Shown: positions 40,921 through 50,000 of the stretch, in pieces
Numbering within the stretch: position 1 is the stretch's first letter
How the letters are laid out: the number at the start of each line of letters is the position of its first letter
Source of the DNA: Clostridia bacterium
GTDB taxonomy: Bacteria; Bacillota; Clostridia; Christensenellales; Aristaeellaceae
NCBI GenBank assembly: GCA_017521565.1
Contig: JAFXCE010000001.1
Location: 62,001-126,000, forward strand
Reading direction: 5' to 3'
Length of the DNA: 64,000 bases
The notes under the pieces: model-generated
What the model saw: the letters and a program-made list of their open reading frames with translations, nothing else
Told to the model about the DNA's origin: nothing
The model's database searches: none
Made by a program: the position numbers and the translations under genes

Positions 40921-42332
40921 ACTGTTTCGGCCTCCTCATAGGTGATCTTGTTGAGCGCATTGATGTATGCCTGAATACTGGAACCCACGATATCGGTCGA
41001 GGTGCCGCGTCCGGAGTAGAGCTTGCCGCTCGAGCGGAGCTTCACGACGGTCTCGCCCATGGCCTCGCGTCCCTCCGTAACGGAACGGATCTGGAAATCG
41101 TCAAGCTCGTAATGGCAGCCAAGGATATTTTCAATGGCAAGAAATGCCGCGTCAACCGGGCCATCGCCCAGCGCCACACCCTCCAGCTTCTGTCCGTGCT
41201 TTTCAAGATGCATATACGCCATCGAGGAGGAGGTATTGCTCGCCGTGATAGAATAGCTGCGAAGCACATACGTAGAAGGCACCTGCATCGCCGCGGAAGC
41301 GACAATGGTATCCAGCTCACGGCTGGTAATGACGTCCCTACGCTCAGCGATTTTCTTGAACGCTTCGTAAACGTGCGCGCCATCCTCTTCGCTCAGGTCA
41401 TAGCCGAGCTTTTCCACGGCCTTCACAACCGCCGTGATGTTGTCATGGCTGGTCAGCGCAATTTCGTCCGCCATCTCCGCCACGCCATTGTCAAACGGAG
41501 AGTTCTTCGAGCGGCGGGTTTCGCACATCCACGCAATCTGCTTGACAATGCGATTCATCTCCACCGTGCGCACCGGGCTGCTGACACCCCATACGTCGCC
41601 CTTTGCTGCAATCAGGCGGGCAACATTGGACAGAGACGTCTGATTGATCTGATACGCCGCCGCCTTGATCTCGCGCACGCCATGCTTGATCGCCGCAATT
41701 GCACAGGCATCCGCCATAGCCAGCTCATTCAGGCAGGAAAGACCCAGCGTAACCTCCGCAAGCTGCGGAACATTTGCGTAAATCGCATCAATGAACTCGC
41801 CCAGCTCGTCCGGCAGGATCGCACCCGTGGCGTCGCAGACGGTGACGGTCGTCGCGCCGGCACGGATTGCCGTTTCAATCGCCTGATACAGGAAGGCCTT
41901 GTCGCTTCGGGTTGCGTCCTCGGCGACGAATTCCACATCGGCCGTCTTTGCGCGGCAGGCAGCAATCGCCGCCTCAATCGCCTGAAGCATGGAGGCAGGC
42001 TTCTTCTTAAACAGATACTCCATCTGCACCGTGCTGATGGACGCGCACACCTGCAGGCGCGGATGCTTCGCTTCCTTGAGCGCGTTCCATGTCGCATCCA
42101 CGCTCTCCTGAGACAGCTGTACCGGAACGGCAACGATGCTATGCTTTACCGTAGAGGCGACGGACTTGATCCTCAGCGCGTCGATCTTCATCTGCACGAT
42201 CGGCTCAAGCTCAACGACAGAAACGCCCAGCTTATCAAGCAGCTTGGGGATCTCAATTTTCTCCTTAAAAGAAAGCGAAAAATCCTTTCCGGTCTGCTTC
42301 ATGGTCACGTCGCTGATTCTGATCTGTTCCAT
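40917..42332 (-). CDS. Isopropylmalate synthase homologue lacking metal ligands (likely non-catalytic)
   Basis: A 471-residue member of the LeuA/homocitrate synthase (DRE-TIM) family with a C-terminal LeuA dimerisation or allosteric domain (SVTEGREAMGETVVKLRSSG near 425-445). The catalytic motif DTTLRDGEQ is D8-V-T-M-K12-Q13-T-G-K here, losing the metal Asp and the Arg. The HCHND motif (two metal His) is S199-C-L201-N-E. E138 and D139 of the AED motif remain. All three metal positions are therefore altered and ordinary synthase activity is doubtful. The ATG follows AGAGGTG. A Leu-type T-box precedes the gene, supporting a link to leucine. Confidence 0.8.
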   Translation of the reverse strand: MEQIRISDVTMKQTGKDFSLSFKEKIEIPKLLDKLGVSVVELEPIVQMKIDALRIKSVASTVKHSIVAVPVQLSQESVDATWNALKEAKHPRLQVCASISTVQMEYLFKKKPASMLQAIEAAIAACRAKTADVEFVAEDATRSDKAFLYQAIETAIRAGATTVTVCDATGAILPDELGEFIDAIYANVPQLAEVTLGLSCLNELAMADACAIAAIKHGVREIKAAAYQINQTSLSNVARLIAAKGDVWGVSSPVRTVEMNRIVKQIAWMCETRRSKNSPFDNGVAEMADEIALTSHDNITAVVKAVEKLGYDLSEEDGAHVYEAFKKIAERRDVITSRELDTIVASAAMQVPSTYVLRSYSITASNTSSSMAYMHLEKHGQKLEGVALGDGPVDAAFLAIENILGCHYELDDFQIRSVTEGREAMGETVVKLRSSGKLYSGRGTSTDIVGSSIQAYINALNKITYEEAETV

Positions 42333-42363
42333 TACGTAACACCTCTTTTTATGAATAAGAAAA

Positions 42364-42650
42364 TGAAAAAGTCCTTGAAGCCTATGCTTCAAGGACGAAA
42401 TAACACTTCGCGGTACCACCTTGATTACAGCAGCCTCACGGCATACTGTCACTCTCGGGCTCCATCAAGCCCAAAGCCGGTAACGGGGCGACCGTACTCC
42501 ACTACGCAAACATGCATTCTTCGCAGAGTCAACTCAGGAGTGAGACTGCTTACTCTCTTCCGTACCGGCTTGCACCAGACGCCGGCTCTCTGAAACTTCC
42601 GAAAGAAGCTTACTTCCGTTATAGTCTTTGTTTTGTTGTGCTGTGAAATT
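42364..42650 (-). promoter_or_regulatory. T-box riboswitch leader, leucine type
   Basis: On the minus strand: Stem I with AGAGAGCCGGC...GCAAGCCGG, the T-box core AAGGTGGTACCGCG (about 42409-42422), and a terminator of an 11-bp perfect stem GTCCTTGAAGC / GCTTCAAGGAC with TTTTTC. The specifier region reads T-CTC-ACTCCTGAG, fitting CTC (Leu, 42542-42544). It ends 32 bases before the LeuA-like gene. Confidence 0.92.
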
Positions 42651-42656
42651 GCAGTT

Positions 42657-42685
42657 AGTATAGCACATCACCGCAACAAAGTCAA
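42657..42685 (-). promoter_or_regulatory. Promoter for the leucine T-box leader
   Basis: On the minus strand, TTGACT (42680-42685), 17 bases, TATACT (42657-42662). Confidence 0.85.
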
Positions 42686-42739
42686 ACAAAATTTTATAAA
42701 TATGCGGAATTATGCAGCAAAATCATACCGTTCCGTCTT

Positions 42740-44089
42740 TTATCCTCTGCGCGGCTCCATCTCGTAAAGCACGCCCAGATCCCAGAGCATGGAACTGGTC
42801 AGATACTTTTTGCGCGTATCTCGCGCCGCATGGAACGCATCGCGCGTATCCTGCCAGGTAAAGCCGATATCCTCCGGCTCCATCGCCATATTCAGGCTGC
42901 GCATCAGCGCTGCGATGGTTTCCGTTTCCGGCAGTTCCTCTTCCATAATACGCAGGATTTCATCCCAGCCGGAGACAATCCTCTCAAGACGAACGGCATG
43001 CTCCTGCGAATCGTTGTTGTGGAAGGTGCTGTATTCCAGCGCAATGACCGGCTCCGCCGTCCTGCCGAAGATTCTGCGCAGTTCGTCCTCCCATTTTTCG
43101 CGGCTGAAATTCCGGACGAATGCGAGCGCCTTTTCCCTGTCCGGCTTCAATTCGCGAATCTGATCGTATACCCGAAGCGCCTGCAGGGTACCCACGCCCA
43201 CCTGAATGCCGTGCAGTTCAAACGCCTGCCCGCGCTCAAGCGCCATCATCTCCCACAGGTGGCTGAAATAATGCTCAAACCCACTTGCCGGGCGCGAAAG
43301 GCCCGCATAGCTCATCGCAATGCCCGAAAGAACAAGCCCCTCTACCGTCGCCTGAACGGCATCCGGATCGCGCATCGCCAGCTTCGGCGCGCTGTCAAAG
43401 ATTCTTCTCAGCGCTGTACGCATCAGCTGCGCAATATTCTCGCAATAATACTCCCCGGTAATCAGGCTGGCAAGCCGCCATTCGCACAGCGCCACGTACT
43501 TGGCGAGCATATCGCCAAGCCCTGCATGAATCATGCGCATGGGTGCTTCCCGGATGATATCCACATCACAGATGATCGCATCGGCAGCTGCATTGGTCAG
43601 CGTGCATTTCACACCCTCGCGGATCATGGCTGAACAATTGGACGCAAAGCCATCCATCGACGGCGCGGTACCTACGATCATCATTTTCCGCCCGACCGCA
43701 TGAGAGAGTACCTTACAGCAGTCATTAATCACGCCCGAGCCGATGCCCATAATGCAGTCGCATCCGGCGTCAAACGCCATGATGAGGCTGCCCATCGCCT
43801 CTTCGTTTGGCTCCACCTGCGTCATCGGAAAGCAGAAGAGCGTATACGAAACTCCTGCCTCGCCAAGTACGCGCTCCACCTGCTCCCACGCCGCAGCGCG
43901 CGTATTCACATCGCAGACCACAAAGGGTTTTTGAGCCCCCATCGCATCAAGCGCCTGCGGAATCTCTCTGATCGCACCGCTTCGGATACTCAGGTAATCA
44001 ATGGAAACCTTATGCGTTCTCCCGCATGCGCATTCATGCCCGTCTCTTTGAATCAGCGTACTCAGCGAAGCGTCTGCAAAACGCATCAT
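42740..44089 (-). CDS. sn-Glycerol-1-phosphate dehydrogenase family (AraM/EgsA-like)
   Basis: A 449-residue NAD(P)-dependent, metal-binding dehydrogenase. The family motif GTAPSMDGFAS is near residue 140; metal ligands are in AGLGDMLAKY (Asp), GFEHYFSHLWE (His) and LHGIQVGVGT (His). G1P dehydrogenases make the archaeal-type glycerophosphate enantiomer; in B. subtilis AraM feeds an archaeal-like ether lipid. It is about 50-90 residues longer than typical, mainly in the C-terminal helical part. AAAGGAGG precedes two adjacent ATGs; the first is used. It and the SDR gene upstream may form one unit. Confidence 0.82.
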   Translation of the reverse strand: MMRFADASLSTLIQRDGHECACGRTHKVSIDYLSIRSGAIREIPQALDAMGAQKPFVVCDVNTRAAAWEQVERVLGEAGVSYTLFCFPMTQVEPNEEAMGSLIMAFDAGCDCIMGIGSGVINDCCKVLSHAVGRKMMIVGTAPSMDGFASNCSAMIREGVKCTLTNAAADAIICDVDIIREAPMRMIHAGLGDMLAKYVALCEWRLASLITGEYYCENIAQLMRTALRRIFDSAPKLAMRDPDAVQATVEGLVLSGIAMSYAGLSRPASGFEHYFSHLWEMMALERGQAFELHGIQVGVGTLQALRVYDQIRELKPDREKALAFVRNFSREKWEDELRRIFGRTAEPVIALEYSTFHNNDSQEHAVRLERIVSGWDEILRIMEEELPETETIAALMRSLNMAMEPEDIGFTWQDTRDAFHAARDTRKKYLTSSMLWDLGVLYEMEPRRG

Positions 44090-44140
44090 ATCCGTTCTTC
44101 CTCCTTTGTGCCTTTTAAAGCCCGCCGCTTTGACATCTGT

Positions 44141-44851
44141 TTACTCGTCCATATCATACCGCCAGCCGTGGTCGCCATGGTAAACCATCAGTTTCGTCAT
44201 GCCGCCGTCAATGCAGATATTTTCGCCCGTAATGAACCCTGCCCGATCCGAGCAGAGAAACAACGCCATATGGGCGATATCCATGGGATGCCCGACACGC
44301 CCGGCCGGCTGCTGCAGCGCATCCGGCCCTTCGTAAACCGTATACGCCGTATCAATCCATCCGGGAGAAATGGAATTGACGCGCACCCTGCCGGCAAAGC
44401 TCACAGCCAGCGCATGCGTCAGCGCGGCAATGCCGCCCTTGGCAGCCGTGTAGCTCTCTGTCTGCGGCTGACTCATTCTGTCGCGCGAGGAAGAAATGTT
44501 GAGAATCGATGCGCCCGGCGCAAAATACGGAGCAAACAGCTTCGCCAGATAAAACGGCGCCGTTACGCCAACCGCCATTGCATATGCAAACTCCGAATAC
44601 GTGCATGTGTCGATGCCCTTCATCAGCGGCAGCGCATTGTTGACAAGCACGTCAACATGCCCATGCGCATCTATCACCGTCCGGGCGAACTGTTCAAGCG
44701 TATTCTGGTCAGCAAGATCGCCCACGAAGTGATTCCCCGGCGCTTTATCAATCACCCAAACATGCGCGCCATGCTTTTCAAACTCCTGCGCCATGCATTG
44801 CCCGATTCCATGGGCGCCGCCGGTGATCACGACAACTTTATCCCTGTACAT
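44141..44851 (-). CDS. Short-chain dehydrogenase/reductase
   Basis: A 236-residue classical SDR: the NAD(P) motif TGGAHGIG near residues 10-17, NNA near 72, the catalytic Ser in ISSSRD and Y-T-A-A-K with the catalytic Tyr and Lys near 133-137, and PGWIDT after it. The substrate is unknown; sugar alcohols, glucose or steroid-type ketones are typical. It uses a GGAGG start with five-base spacing. It lies between the thioesterase and G1P dehydrogenase genes, all on the minus strand. Confidence 0.87.
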   Translation of the reverse strand: MYRDKVVVITGGAHGIGQCMAQEFEKHGAHVWVIDKAPGNHFVGDLADQNTLEQFARTVIDAHGHVDVLVNNALPLMKGIDTCTYSEFAYAMAVGVTAPFYLAKLFAPYFAPGASILNISSSRDRMSQPQTESYTAAKGGIAALTHALAVSFAGRVRVNSISPGWIDTAYTVYEGPDALQQPAGRVGHPMDIAHMALFLCSDRAGFITGENICIDGGMTKLMVYHGDHGWRYDMDE

Positions 44852-44885
44852 GCATGCCTCCGCAAAGTCTGTTTTGCATTGTTAC

Positions 44886-45371
44886 TCAGATGCCGTCGAG
44901 CTTGTCCTTCTTTCGCTGAATACGGATTCTGCGGCGTTCCTCACCATGCGCCCATGCCAGATGCTCATCCTCTGTCTGCAGAATCAGGCGCGGAACCTTT
45001 ACTGGTCTGTCGTTTTCATCCAGCGCAACCATCATGAAATGCGCATTATTGATCCTGTTGCGCGCACCCAGATGGTTTTCCACATAGGTATCCACGCAAA
45101 CCTCCATCGAGGAGGAACCAACCCATGTCATCTTTCCCTTGATGACAACCATTTCGTTCTGATACGCGCCCTGCAGGAATGTCAGGTTATCCACTGAAGC
45201 GGTGGTGACATTGCACATGGAATGCCTCTTGGCCACAATGCCCGCCACTTCATCAATCCACTGCATCAGAATGCCGCCAAAAAGGCGATTCGCACCGTTC
45301 AAATGGTTCGGCCGCACAATGTGGACGGTTTCCACTCTGGATTCATCCACAGTTTTCGCTTCTATACTCAT
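44886..45371 (-). CDS. Hotdog-fold acyl-CoA thioesterase
   Basis: A 161-residue YciA/BACH-like acyl-CoA thioesterase with the signature NHLNGANRLFGGILMQWIDE near residues 22-41 (the Asn and Asp of the active site), followed by the hotdog helix and VGSSSMEV on the next strand. A basic C-terminal tail (RRRIRIQRKK) is present. It would hydrolyse free acyl-CoA. The ATG follows GAAAGGA. Promoter at 45418. Confidence 0.85.
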   Translation of the reverse strand: MSIEAKTVDESRVETVHIVRPNHLNGANRLFGGILMQWIDEVAGIVAKRHSMCNVTTASVDNLTFLQGAYQNEMVVIKGKMTWVGSSSMEVCVDTYVENHLGARNRINNAHFMMVALDENDRPVKVPRLILQTEDEHLAWAHGEERRRIRIQRKKDKLDGI

Positions 45372-45417
45372 ACGTTTTCCTTTCGTCAATCAGAGTTTTC
45401 CTCCAAGCACTAAAACA

Positions 45418-45446
45418 ACTATAGCATCATTGCATATTCTTTTCAA
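45418..45446 (-). promoter_or_regulatory. Promoter of the thioesterase gene
   Basis: On the minus strand, TTGAAA (45441-45446), 17 bases, TATAGT (45418-45423). The rest of 45447-45597 holds nothing recognisable. Confidence 0.72.
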
Positions 45447-45597
45447 TCGCAGCGCGATACATTTCCTTCCGATTTTTTATATCGTGCAGATCTTCTGCCA
45501 GCAGCAATCTCCCCTTGCAGGCAGCATTGTCAGATGCAGAGGTACGCTCTCTTTATTTTCACAGAATCGAAGTATTCTCTCTCATCTCCACGCATAC

Positions 45598-46767
45598 TCA
45601 GTCATACAGACGGTATTTCAGGCACGCTTTACTGAAAGCATCTACGCCAGGCTTGTGTGCTGCGATCAGTTCCTGCGTCGTCATCCTGCCCAAGCGGTAA
45701 TCATCAGTACCCAGCAATTTGTCAATGAAGTAGGAATCAACCTTCTTGCCATCAACCTCAATACTGCTGCACAGGAATTCAAACCTGTCCCCCGCCAGCA
45801 CACGCACCTCGTCCAGCAGCACAAGACCCGCTTCAAACATGTTTACGGTTTCGACGTCCGTCACATGCACCTGCACACCGTGGCACATTGCTCCCTGATG
45901 TTTATTGAAGGTCGGACAAAACGAGACCGGCCTGAAATGCACGCCAGGCAAGCCATGCGCATTGGCGCGTTGCGCAAGCTTTTGCCCATTGAGAAAAGGC
46001 GCGCCAATCACCTGGAAGGGCTGCGTAGTGCCGCGTCCTTCGCTCACATTGGTTCCCTCAAAGATACATGTACCGATATATGCTGTCGCCGCATCCAGTG
46101 TCGCGCAGTTGGGAGATGGCGCAACCCACGGCAAGTCCGTTTCATCAAGGCGCATGCTTCGTTTCCATCCCTCGAGCGGGACAACAGTAAGCTCCACCCG
46201 GTCAAGCTTCAGGAAATCCTTCACATACAGCGACATCTCTCCGATCGTCAAGCCGTGCTGTGTCGGAATCTCATAATCGCCCACAAAGGAGCTGAACCGC
46301 CTATTGTGAATCGTTCCGCAAGTCCTTACGCCGCCAAGCGGGTTGATACGATCCAGTACGATCATCGCCTTCCCAGTACGGTTGCACGCCTCCAGCGCAT
46401 AGGCCATAGAATACATGTACGTGTAGAATCGGGCGCCAACATCCTGGATATCAAACACCAGCACGTCAAAAGCATCCAGCATCTCTTCCGTAAAATGGCT
46501 GTTCTTTCCATATGCGCTGTACACCATGACACCGGTCGCTTCATCCACACAGTTTTCGACATGTTCACCCGCCTGAATATCTCCGCGGATTCCATGCTCA
46601 ACCGCATACAGCGCGGTCAGATTGAACCGCTTGGCGATCACGTCAATCGTACTGTTGAAGTTGTGATCAATACCGGTAGGATTGGTCATCAGTCCGATAC
46701 GTTTGCCGTCAAGCAAATGGGCAACGTTATCAATTCGGTCAATGCCGCTAAGAACATGAGCCTTCAT
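45598..46767 (-). CDS. namZ: NamZ-type exo-beta-N-acetylmuramidase (DUF1343)
   Basis: A 389-residue protein of the DUF1343 family, shown in B. subtilis to cleave terminal MurNAc from murein fragments. Family markers are the RIGLMTNPTG start, VEHGIRGDIQAGE near 65-77 (Glu of the catalytic site), FDIQDVGARFYTY near 113-125, DRINPLGG and EGTNVSEGRGTTQPF near 240. No signal peptide is found, unlike the secreted B. subtilis enzyme, so it should act in the cytoplasm or on imported muropeptides. The ATG overlaps the stop of a small gene upstream (4 bases). It lies about 15 kb from the other recycling genes. Confidence 0.9.
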   Translation of the reverse strand: MKAHVLSGIDRIDNVAHLLDGKRIGLMTNPTGIDHNFNSTIDVIAKRFNLTALYAVEHGIRGDIQAGEHVENCVDEATGVMVYSAYGKNSHFTEEMLDAFDVLVFDIQDVGARFYTYMYSMAYALEACNRTGKAMIVLDRINPLGGVRTCGTIHNRRFSSFVGDYEIPTQHGLTIGEMSLYVKDFLKLDRVELTVVPLEGWKRSMRLDETDLPWVAPSPNCATLDAATAYIGTCIFEGTNVSEGRGTTQPFQVIGAPFLNGQKLAQRANAHGLPGVHFRPVSFCPTFNKHQGAMCHGVQVHVTDVETVNMFEAGLVLLDEVRVLAGDRFEFLCSSIEVDGKKVDSYFIDKLLGTDDYRLGRMTTQELIAAHKPGVDAFSKACLKYRLYD

Positions 46768-46934
46768 GATGCATACCTCGCTTTCAATCCACAATCACAT
46801 TTTCTGCTCAAAAACAGATACCCTTCCGCCAATCGGCTTGCGTCTGTATTCAGCATACATCTTTTCAGAAGCCAAGTCAAACATTCTTCTTTTTCGGCGG
46901 CAGAATACAGCGCGGATTCCCGCTTTATTTTCAT
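46764..46934 (-). CDS. Possible 56-residue protein translationally coupled to namZ
   Basis: A short frame with the strong ribosome site GGAGGG four bases before its ATG, ending in an ATGA overlap with the namZ start. The product is charged (KIKRESALY at the start) with several Cys (C20, C28, C48 and C50 roughly) and no membrane segment. Similarity to anything known is not apparent. It may be a real small protein or mainly a leader that helps translate namZ. Confidence 0.45.
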   Translation of the reverse strand: MKIKRESALYSAAEKEECLTWLLKRCMLNTDASRLAEGYLFLSRKCDCGLKARYAS

Positions 46935-46942
46935 AAAAACCC

Positions 46943-46993
46943 TCCATTCACTGCCGCCAAGCTCCATTGATCAGGACAAAAAGCAATGAATGG
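46943..46993. promoter_or_regulatory. Inverted repeat upstream of the namZ unit
   Basis: CCATTCA (46943-46949) and TGAATGG (46987-46993) are perfect complements spaced by 37 bases. They could be a looped operator for the namZ unit; no clear promoter was found with it. Confidence 0.3.
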
Positions 46994-47067
46994 AAGGTAT
47001 TCAATAGAGTGTATTTATCGGTATCTCATTTTTCAGGTTCAGCTGAATACCCCTGCGCCGCTGTGCG

Positions 47068-50000
47068 TTACATCGTGAGCTTCACCAGGTCAAGGAACTC
47101 CTTCATGATCGACGAGGGCATCGCATTTCCGGCGCGGGACTCTTTCACCATTCCGTTGAGCGACTTTCCCTTTTTGATGAACTTATCCCACTTTGTAACG
47201 TATTTTATCGTCTTTTTCAGCTTCGGGAATTTTTCTTCCAGCAGCTTTTTGGCAATATCCTTGCCGTATTTTTCCGCAATCACCTTGAATACCGACTTAT
47301 CATCAAGCGCGCTGGTCTCAAGCACCTTCACCAGAGCCATCGCATACTTGGCATCCTCCTTGCCAAGCAGCTCTTCCATGGCTTTGTTGATCTGAGTGAC
47401 ATATTCATCTTCCGCGTATTCCCGGATGATTTCAAGCAACGCTTCGCTGCTCTTCTTGATTCCTTCCGGACTCAGCGCGAACACATAGGTGTATTGCTCG
47501 CTTCCGCATCGGCACACGATCTCGCCCCATCCGGCAGCGGCTTGCGAAGCCGAGAGTCCCCCTTTGGGGCTGACCGTCACTTCGTAGGTTTTATCTCCAT
47601 CCGTAAAGCTATAGCTGCCGCCTGTATGGGTGACGGTAATCGCCTGTATAATGTCGTTGACATTTGACCACTTGCCCGGCGCATTGGCCGAAGTCTCGAT
47701 CATCCAGCTGATCACGGCTTTTTGGGCATATGTCGCCGACCGGCGAGCCTCCTTCAGCGTGTCGATGTCAAGGTCGCTCATATCAAGCGAAACGGTATAC
47801 AGTTCCTCCAGCTCTTTGGCAAGCTTATCTTCCTTCTCAGCGACAGCTTCCATTCTCGCTTCGATGAACTTATCGACAATCTCTTTGCAGATCTGGTTGC
47901 TCTTTGTGATCTCATCCTCGAAAGATCCCTCGCTCATGCTGAAATGATCGCATTCAAAGGGCATGCCCGTCAGATTTCCGGCGCCGTCAACCACCAGATC
48001 GCCGACTTTACAATCGATCATCAGGGCTGCAAACCGCTGTTTCGGAGATGTTCTTTCAACGCTCAGCGTGCAGGAATCGCCCTGAAGAAGGAACACATTC
48101 TTTTTGCTGCCGAAGTATCCGCGCCCGATCTGCGCCTGAGAGGCGACAATCACGCCGTGAGTCAGCAGCTTCGTATGATCCGCCCCTGTATGGAAGGTGA
48201 AGCTGTCCGTCGTGAGTCTGCCGTCTGCGGCCATATTCAGGACGCCCGAACCGGTAACGCTGAAGGAATCTGCCGTTATCCGGCTGCCCGCCGAGAGCAT
48301 CGCTATGCTGCCCTCATCTGTGATGCTGCCCGCACGGATGGAAGCGCTATCCCTCATATCAATTCCGCCGCCGCCTTCAAGGATCAGTTCCTGCGCAATC
48401 AGCCGCGCAGACCCATTCATTTTGACTGTACCGCCCTGATCAATGCGGATCTCACCACCAGCGCTGAGCTTGACGCCCTCCAGTTCTGCCAGCGCCTTGA
48501 CCCGAATATCCCCGGATACAACCGTATCCACATCAAAAACCGTATCCTCATCGATGACCAGATCGCCGGTAACATAGTTCGGGAAAACCACATCCGCAGC
48601 AGAGGTCACCTCGGTCTGCAAGTCTTCGTCCGCCGTAACCACCACGCACAGATCGCCATGGTCACACTTAGACGGATTCTCGCTCGTGCAGCGCAGGATC
48701 ACCGTCGCGCTCTTTGATCCGAGATAATGGATATCTCCCAGCGAATGCACCTGACGCACATCGCTGTCCGGCGGGATGACGAGGGAATCTCCTTCGTACT
48801 GTACGCTCAGGCAGGGAGACGATACCGTCACCTCCACGCTGCCCATCTTTGCCGCAGCAATCGTACTCGCCCAGTCGCCAGCATAGATGATCGCTCCATT
48901 TTTCGTGTTATGGGCGGTAATCTTCGCCGTCACGTAAGCGCCGCTGTTGTCTTTTTTGACTTCGCCCCAGCTCACTTCCGCCGTCAGCGTTTTTTTCAGC
49001 GTATCCGCCGTCAGGGCTGGATTGATCGGGTTCTCTGCAAAATACTCCAGCGCGCCCTCGCAGCTGTCCGGATCAATCAGAAGATTGACACATCCATCGA
49101 ATGCCGCTTCTCCAATATTGCTTTTGATTACCCCGGTAATCAACAGATAGGTCAGGCTTTCGCAATTGGCAAACGCCTGCGATCCGATTTTTCCCTTCAG
49201 TTCGTTGACGATGTAGCTCGAATCATAACTGCCTGTACTATACATTTCCAGCGTTTTCAGCGATGTGCAGTTTTTAAACGCCTCGTCTCCGACTCCGCTC
49301 CTGAATCCAGAAAAATATACTTTCTCAAGCGCGGTGCAGTTTTTAAACAGCTTATTGGGAATCTTACAGCCTTCGCCCGAGTAATAACTGCTATAAAAAG
49401 TTGTCAGTCTGGCATTTTTCAAAGACGTGCATCCATCAAAGACACCGTCCCACAAATGCAGGCCCCTGGAACCTGTCAGTACGAATTCTTCAAGGCTCGC
49501 ACAATTCTTAAACGCCTCAGTATAAATCCTCACTTCTTTGAAATAGGACGGATCTGTTAAACTATAAGATGAAGCAAACTCAATTCTCTTCAGTTTGGCA
49601 CAGTCTTTAAAAGCGTATTCAGGTATCAAAAGTTCATAATCATTATCCCGAATTATAACACGCTCAAGCGTCGTACATCCCTCAAAACAGCTTGCGCCAA
49701 TGTACTCCACCTCTGCTTCTTTCAAAGCGGTGCATCCACGGAAACTGCCCTGCATCGCGCGCATTACGCCGCAGGTCACTTTTTGCAGGCTGGTACAGTT
49801 CGCAAAGGCAGCAACGCCTGTGCTGCACAGCGCTTCATCATTCATCCGGACGTATTCAAGCGCCCCGCAGTTTTCAAACGCGCCATCATCGATTCGTACG
49901 GTTGCCGCGTCCCTAGAAAGATCCATGCGTATCAGATCCTGGCAGTTGGCAAATGCATAGGAATCTACGATGCTTACTGCGTCAAGACCGTCTATTTCCT

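Noticed and set aside
45202..46989. 595-residue open frame on the plus strand
   Set aside because: It is antisense to namZ and runs through intergenic DNA; no coding signals.
47034..47055. Hairpin after the LRR gene as a terminator
   Set aside because: CAGG...CCTG with TTCAGCTGAA can fold, but the stem is interrupted and the A/T tract after it is poor.
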